A DNA stretch of 9,589 bases from Micavibrio aeruginosavorus (lineage in GTDB: Bacteria > Pseudomonadota > Alphaproteobacteria > Micavibrionales > Micavibrionaceae), in contig QFNK01000047.1 of assembly GCA_003240795.1 (NCBI GenBank), forward strand, positions 1 through 9,589, given 5' to 3'. The notes under the pieces were generated by a model. It made no database searches, was not told where the DNA came from, and was given only the letters and a program-made list of their open reading frames with translations. This document shows, in pieces, positions 7,233 to 9,589 of this stretch (positions within the stretch are counted from its first letter, which is position 1; each line of letters opens with the position of its first letter). The position numbers and the translations under genes were made by a program.

Positions 7233-7823
7233 TTAGAACCCTTTCAGCATTTCATCGGCGGATTGCGGCACGCCGCTTTCACCGGATGAATTGTTACCCG
7301 CAGGGCCTGTAACGGTTGCGCTGTCCGACACGCCGGAGGACATTTCCGGCGCGCCAAGCGTGCCCAGAAAAGCGAAGAGCACAATGACGGCCAGCACGGC
7401 GCCCAAGGCGATAAGCCATTTGACCGGATTTGCTTTATCCTGATGCTGGGCTCTTGCAGGCTGGTTGTTGTTGACTGGTGTGAATTGAGAAGGCGAAGAG
7501 GAAGGCGCCATTCTACCTTCAGCTGATTGCAAGGCGTTGGAAACCTCCATTAAAGCGGCCAGTGCCTTTTCGCGGGAATCGTAGGGCGCAATTTCATGCG
7601 TCTCGCCTTTGGGTGTTTTTAAAACCAGAAGGCTCTGGCCTTCCGCCGCGCCCTTTCTGACTTCCAGCGCGGACGCTTTTACGCTGCCCAGCTCCATACG
7701 CCAGACAACAGGATTAACAGCATCCGGAAGGGATATGATCAGGTTCCCATCCACGACCTTGGCGGTTGCGGAATAAGTATCGTTCTGGATGCCGTTTTGT
7801 TTCTTGCTCATCACGTTCTTCAT
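7233..7823 (-). CDS. Small single-pass membrane protein of unknown family between dotM and dotL
   Basis: I do not recognise this 196-residue protein. Residues about 15-80 alternate short hydrophobic and polar stretches, as in a beta-rich domain (NLIISLPD, VVWRMELGSV, SLLVLKTP, THEIAPYD), and are followed by a helix (about 83-100). A polar Ser/Pro/Asn/Gln linker (105-130) leads to one membrane helix at about 134-156 (VKWLIALGAVLAVIVLFAFL). The end is a Ser/Gly-rich tail of about 40 residues. Lys130 and Lys135 just before the helix suggest the N-terminal domain is cytoplasmic and the tail periplasmic. The beta-strands-then-helix order recalls a PH-like fold, a weak guess. ATG 7823 has AGGA only two bases before it; ATG 7811 (MSKKQNG) has only a weak GAAG, so the start is uncertain. 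Its place inside a dotM-dotL operon suggests a coupling-complex accessory. Confidence 0.75.
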   Translation of the reverse strand: MKNVMSKKQNGIQNDTYSATAKVVDGNLIISLPDAVNPVVWRMELGSVKASALEVRKGAAEGQSLLVLKTPKGETHEIAPYDSREKALAALMEVSNALQSAEGRMAPSSSPSQFTPVNNNQPARAQHQDKANPVKWLIALGAVLAVIVLFAFLGTLGAPEMSSGVSDSATVTGPAGNNSSGESGVPQSADEMLKGF

Positions 7824-7833
7824 TTTCCTGCCA

Positions 7834-9033
7834 TCATGCCGTTTTCAGTTTTTTGACGCCGCGCTTTTTGGTCATGCTGTAATCCATTTCCGGCAAGGCG
7901 CGGACGCGGTCGCTGCGCAGATATTCATTCAGGGATTTGACCGGGTCGCTCATCTTGGGACGCGGGATAGGGCGTCTTGCCATCTTTTCCGCCTTGTAAT
8001 GGGCGATCGCGCCAAGCGCCTCCATGTGGAAAGACTGCCGCCCCAGATTGTTGAGCGGATACCAGAGGGTGCGGTTGTGGCCGCGCAGCCAGACGAACTG
8101 CGCCGGTGCCAGAACGCCGCCTTCTTCGCGCGCCGTGTTTAATCCGCGCAGAAGGGCGGTCGTAACCCAGGCATGCTCGTTGCATTTTTTCAAAACGCTC
8201 TCGGACAGTTTTTTATTGCCGAGCACCGCACGCGCTTCGCGTAAAAGATCACGATTTATTTTAAGGCCTTTTTCTGAATCCCAGCATGCCGCAAGCTTAC
8301 CAAGCATGGTGTCCGAATCCGCGCGTTTTCTGGATGCTTTCAGGCAGAAACATGCCAGCAGGACTTGCTGATACGGCTCAAGATATTTTGCGCCGCGCCA
8401 GCGTGCGCCGAGCTGGCGCGTAAAGGCTTTCGTTGCGGCTTCCTCGTCCATCTGTTTGTCGATGACCGGAATTTCATTGAAGACAACCCATTCTTCCGGC
8501 GCGAGCGCTTCCGCGAAAAGGGGAAGCTCTGCCGGAACAGGCGCGCCTGGCGGACGCTGCGGCTGGTTCGTCGGGTTGAAATTGATCAGCGGGGCAATCG
8601 CCGGAAAATTCGTGGACTGGCGCTTGATCAGGCCGTTCAAATCGAATTTGGTTCTGTGTTCGGAGCCCGGACCGTACATAAGCGACCAGAACGCCATGCC
8701 GATCGTGATCGGCACGATTAAAAACAGATAAGGGGTCATGGCGACCGTGGACAAAAGGCTCAGGAAATCGCCGTCCACTTTCTCTGCCGGCAACTTGCTG
8801 GCGATGGCCATGACATCGTCGAACTTCACCTGCTGGTCACGCCATGTGACGGTGTAATCGCTGCCCACGAACCAGGATGCGACCCACATTTCGCCATAGC
8901 GTATCCACCGGATGCCGCTGCGGATCTGCTGCTCGAAATTCCACCAGAAAAGGTAGCCGATGGCCCCGAAAACACAGGCCAGGATACCCCATCCCATCAA
9001 TGCGTCGCTGGCTCCGCCTTTTTTGTCTGACAT
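7834..9033 (-). CDS. dotM: Type IVB secretion coupling-complex protein, DotM/IcmP-like
   Basis: DotM/IcmP is an inner-membrane partner of the DotL ATPase in the Dot/Icm coupling complex; in Legionella its cytoplasmic domain helps recognise acidic effector signals. This 399-residue homologue is close to the usual length (about 380). The N-terminal part has a membrane helix at about 11-32 and a second near 93-118, then a linker rich in Pro (155-170) and a large helical soluble domain. The family's C-terminal signature is clear: FVWLRGHNRTLWYPLNNLGR (313-332), followed by MEALGAIAHYKAEK (337-350). The C-terminus is basic (TKKRGVKKLKTA). It is first in a minus-strand operon and ends about 10 bp before the next ATG. 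No strong Shine-Dalgarno precedes its ATG, only an A-rich stretch (AAAGAAAAAAC). The N-terminal Met is chosen because the membrane helix begins soon after it. Confidence 0.9.
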   Translation of the reverse strand: MSDKKGGASDALMGWGILACVFGAIGYLFWWNFEQQIRSGIRWIRYGEMWVASWFVGSDYTVTWRDQQVKFDDVMAIASKLPAEKVDGDFLSLLSTVAMTPYLFLIVPITIGMAFWSLMYGPGSEHRTKFDLNGLIKRQSTNFPAIAPLINFNPTNQPQRPPGAPVPAELPLFAEALAPEEWVVFNEIPVIDKQMDEEAATKAFTRQLGARWRGAKYLEPYQQVLLACFCLKASRKRADSDTMLGKLAACWDSEKGLKINRDLLREARAVLGNKKLSESVLKKCNEHAWVTTALLRGLNTAREEGGVLAPAQFVWLRGHNRTLWYPLNNLGRQSFHMEALGAIAHYKAEKMARRPIPRPKMSDPVKSLNEYLRSDRVRALPEMDYSMTKKRGVKKLKTA

Positions 9034-9090
9034 GTTTTTTCTTTACGGTCGGTTCGGTTTAGTATGCCCCTCTAACTTAACAGAAAATCG

Positions 9091-9124
9091 CCTGTTTTTA
9101 CAAAAAATAAACTACGAAAACAGG
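9091..9124. repeat. Inverted repeat, possible operator upstream of dotM
   Basis: CCTGTTTT (9091-9098) and AAAACAGG (9117-9124) form a perfect 8-bp inverted repeat with an AT-rich 18-base centre. It lies about 58-91 bases upstream of the dotM ATG, where a regulator of the dot-like operon could bind. The stem is not GC-rich and is not followed by a clear T-run, so a terminator is less likely. Confidence 0.4.
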
Positions 9125-9144
9125 AAGCAAAGCCGTGCGTGAGA

Positions 9145-9197
9145 GCAGATTTAACGATTGTTCATAAGGAGAAGGGCGGGATAGCGTTATAATCTGC
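9145..9197. repeat. Long near-perfect inverted repeat upstream of tRNA-Thr
   Basis: GCAGATTTAACG (9145-9156) pairs with CGTTATAATCTGC (9185-9197): 12 base pairs with one unpaired base on the right arm, enclosing 28 bases. The right arm contains TATAAT. A competing 8-bp repeat, TTAACGAT (9151-9158) with ATCGTTAA (9212-9219), shares the left arm, so two alternative foldings are possible. Confidence 0.45.
9188..9193 (+). promoter_or_regulatory. Candidate -10 box (TATAAT)
   Basis: A perfect TATAAT lies about 105 bases upstream of the mature tRNA-Thr 5' end and could drive a precursor with a long leader. No good -35 is found 16-18 bp upstream (TAAGGA at 17 bp), so the promoter is uncertain. An activator site or chance occurrence in AT-rich DNA are both possible. 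Confidence 0.3.
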
Positions 9198-9297
9198 CAA
9201 TCTGGGTAATTATCGTTAATATTTTATGAAGAAATATAAGAATCTACGGCTTGCCTGCCGCCCCCTGATGATGTACAAACCTTTCTCTCAAAGGTGC

Positions 9298-9372
9298 GCC
9301 GGCATAGCACAGCGGTAGTGCAGCGGTTTTGTAAACCGAAGGTCGGGAGTTCAATCCTCTCTGCCGGCACCA
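9298..9372 (+). tRNA. tRNA-Thr (anticodon TGT)
   Basis: A full cloverleaf can be drawn. The acceptor stem is GCCGGCA (9298-9304) with TGCCGGC (9362-9368). The D stem is GCAC/GTGC around an AGCGGTA loop. The anticodon loop TTTGTAA (9328-9334) gives anticodon TGT, which reads ACA threonine codons. The variable loop is 5 nt, and the T arm is GGGAG-TTCAATC-CTCTC. The discriminator is A9369 and CCA is encoded (9370-9372). The first anticodon-stem pair (G9323 with A9339) is a mismatch; all others pair, counting one G-U in the T stem. Confidence 0.96.
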
Positions 9373-9566
9373 TTTTCAAAAAATTCCAAATCGCATATTG
9401 GTTAACGCGTTTCTCCAGCTCCACGCTATACGCCTATGTTGTCCGCTTTGAGGATGACTACGCGAAAATTGTGAAAAGGAAAATTATATGCGAAACATGA
9501 AGCCTTGCAGCCTCTAGGTTTTTGGGTCGTTTATGAAAGTCTGCGAATGATGCTGAGAAGATAAAT
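9373..9566. other. AT-rich spacer between convergent tRNA genes
   Basis: No gene or clear terminator hairpin was found in these 194 bases. The only item seen is a tiny 9-codon ORF at 9488-9517 with AAGGA seven bases upstream, too short to support. Both flanking tRNAs are transcribed into this spacer, so their terminators should lie here but are not obvious. Confidence 0.5.
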
Positions 9567-9589
9567 TGGCGTCCCGTACGGGAGTCGAA
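9567..9589 (-). tRNA. 3' end of a tRNA, probably tRNA-Glu (truncated by window)
   Basis: Read on the minus strand from the window edge, the bases give a T loop TTCGACT, a T-stem 3' half CCCGT, an acceptor 3' strand ACGGGAC, discriminator G and an encoded CCA (9569-9567). An acceptor of GTCCCGT with discriminator G is typical of bacterial tRNA-Glu. The anticodon lies outside the window, so the identity is inferred; that it is a tRNA end is much safer. Confidence 0.75.

Larger units (their letters stand above)
9034..9297. other. Intergenic regulatory stretch between dotM and tRNA-Thr
   Basis: No gene is seen here; it is markedly more AT-rich than the flanking coding DNA. It separates two divergent units, the dot-like operon (minus) and tRNA-Thr (plus), so it should carry both promoters. 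It holds two inverted repeats (9091-9124 and 9145-9197) and a perfect TATAAT. A minus-strand candidate for dotM is TTGTAA (9106-9101) with a weak -10 some 17-18 bp later, too poor to annotate separately. Confidence 0.6.

Noticed and set aside
9224..9424. Minus-strand frame encoding 'AERIELPTFGLQNRCTTAV'
   Set aside because: This is the familiar spurious protein produced by translating the antisense of a tRNA gene; it covers tRNA-Thr.
9488..9517. Tiny ORF MRNMKPCSL with a good AAGGA site seven bases upstream
   Set aside because: Nine codons is too short to distinguish from chance in AT-rich DNA, and no gene follows that it could act as a leader for within the window.
9572..9583. Perfect palindrome TCCCGTACGGGA near the window end
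   Set aside because: It is explained by the adjoining acceptor and T-stem strands of the minus-strand tRNA, not by a protein-binding site.

Overview
The window looks like a piece of an alphaproteobacterial chromosome. The gyrB tail carries the Gram-negative-type insert, argS is housekeeping, and the tRNAs and moderately GC-rich codon use fit. A Dot/Icm (type IVB) coupling-protein cluster and a pilin-like protein suggest a host-associated or predatory lineage, perhaps near Micavibrionales or Rhodospirillales. That placement is inference, not shown by the sequence.

Left part (1-3401, plus strand) is a compact housekeeping operon: the 3' part of gyrB, then after 3 bp a degenerate thiamine-phosphate-synthase-like protein, then argS, whose ATG shares one base with the preceding stop codon. 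Across a 3-bp gap, argS converges with a minus-strand REP-associated tyrosine transposase (RAYT) homologue (3405-4097). That protein keeps the family framework but has lost the HUH histidines (Q-I-Q) and the catalytic Tyr (His), and it has its own apparently leaderless promoter.

Right part (9033 down to 4159, minus strand) is a second operon, read in the order dotM/icmP-like, a small single-pass membrane protein of unknown family, dotL/icmO-like ATPase, then a pilin-like N-terminally anchored protein. Spacing is very tight (about 10, 6 and 2 bp between coding regions). DotM and DotL are the inner-membrane type IV coupling complex that delivers substrates to a Dot/Icm or IncI-like secretion channel. 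The unknown protein and the pilin-like protein are candidates for lineage-specific partners. The DotL-like protein ends in a Pro/Ala-rich linker, a canonical EF-hand-type loop and a terminal helix, where Legionella DotL carries its adaptor-binding tail.

The far right (9034-9589) is non-coding. It holds a regulatory-looking stretch with two inverted repeats and a perfect TATAAT, an intact tRNA-Thr(TGT) on the plus strand, an AT-rich spacer, and the 3' end of a minus-strand tRNA, probably tRNA-Glu, cut by the window edge. No CRISPR array, rRNA gene or complete insertion sequence was seen.
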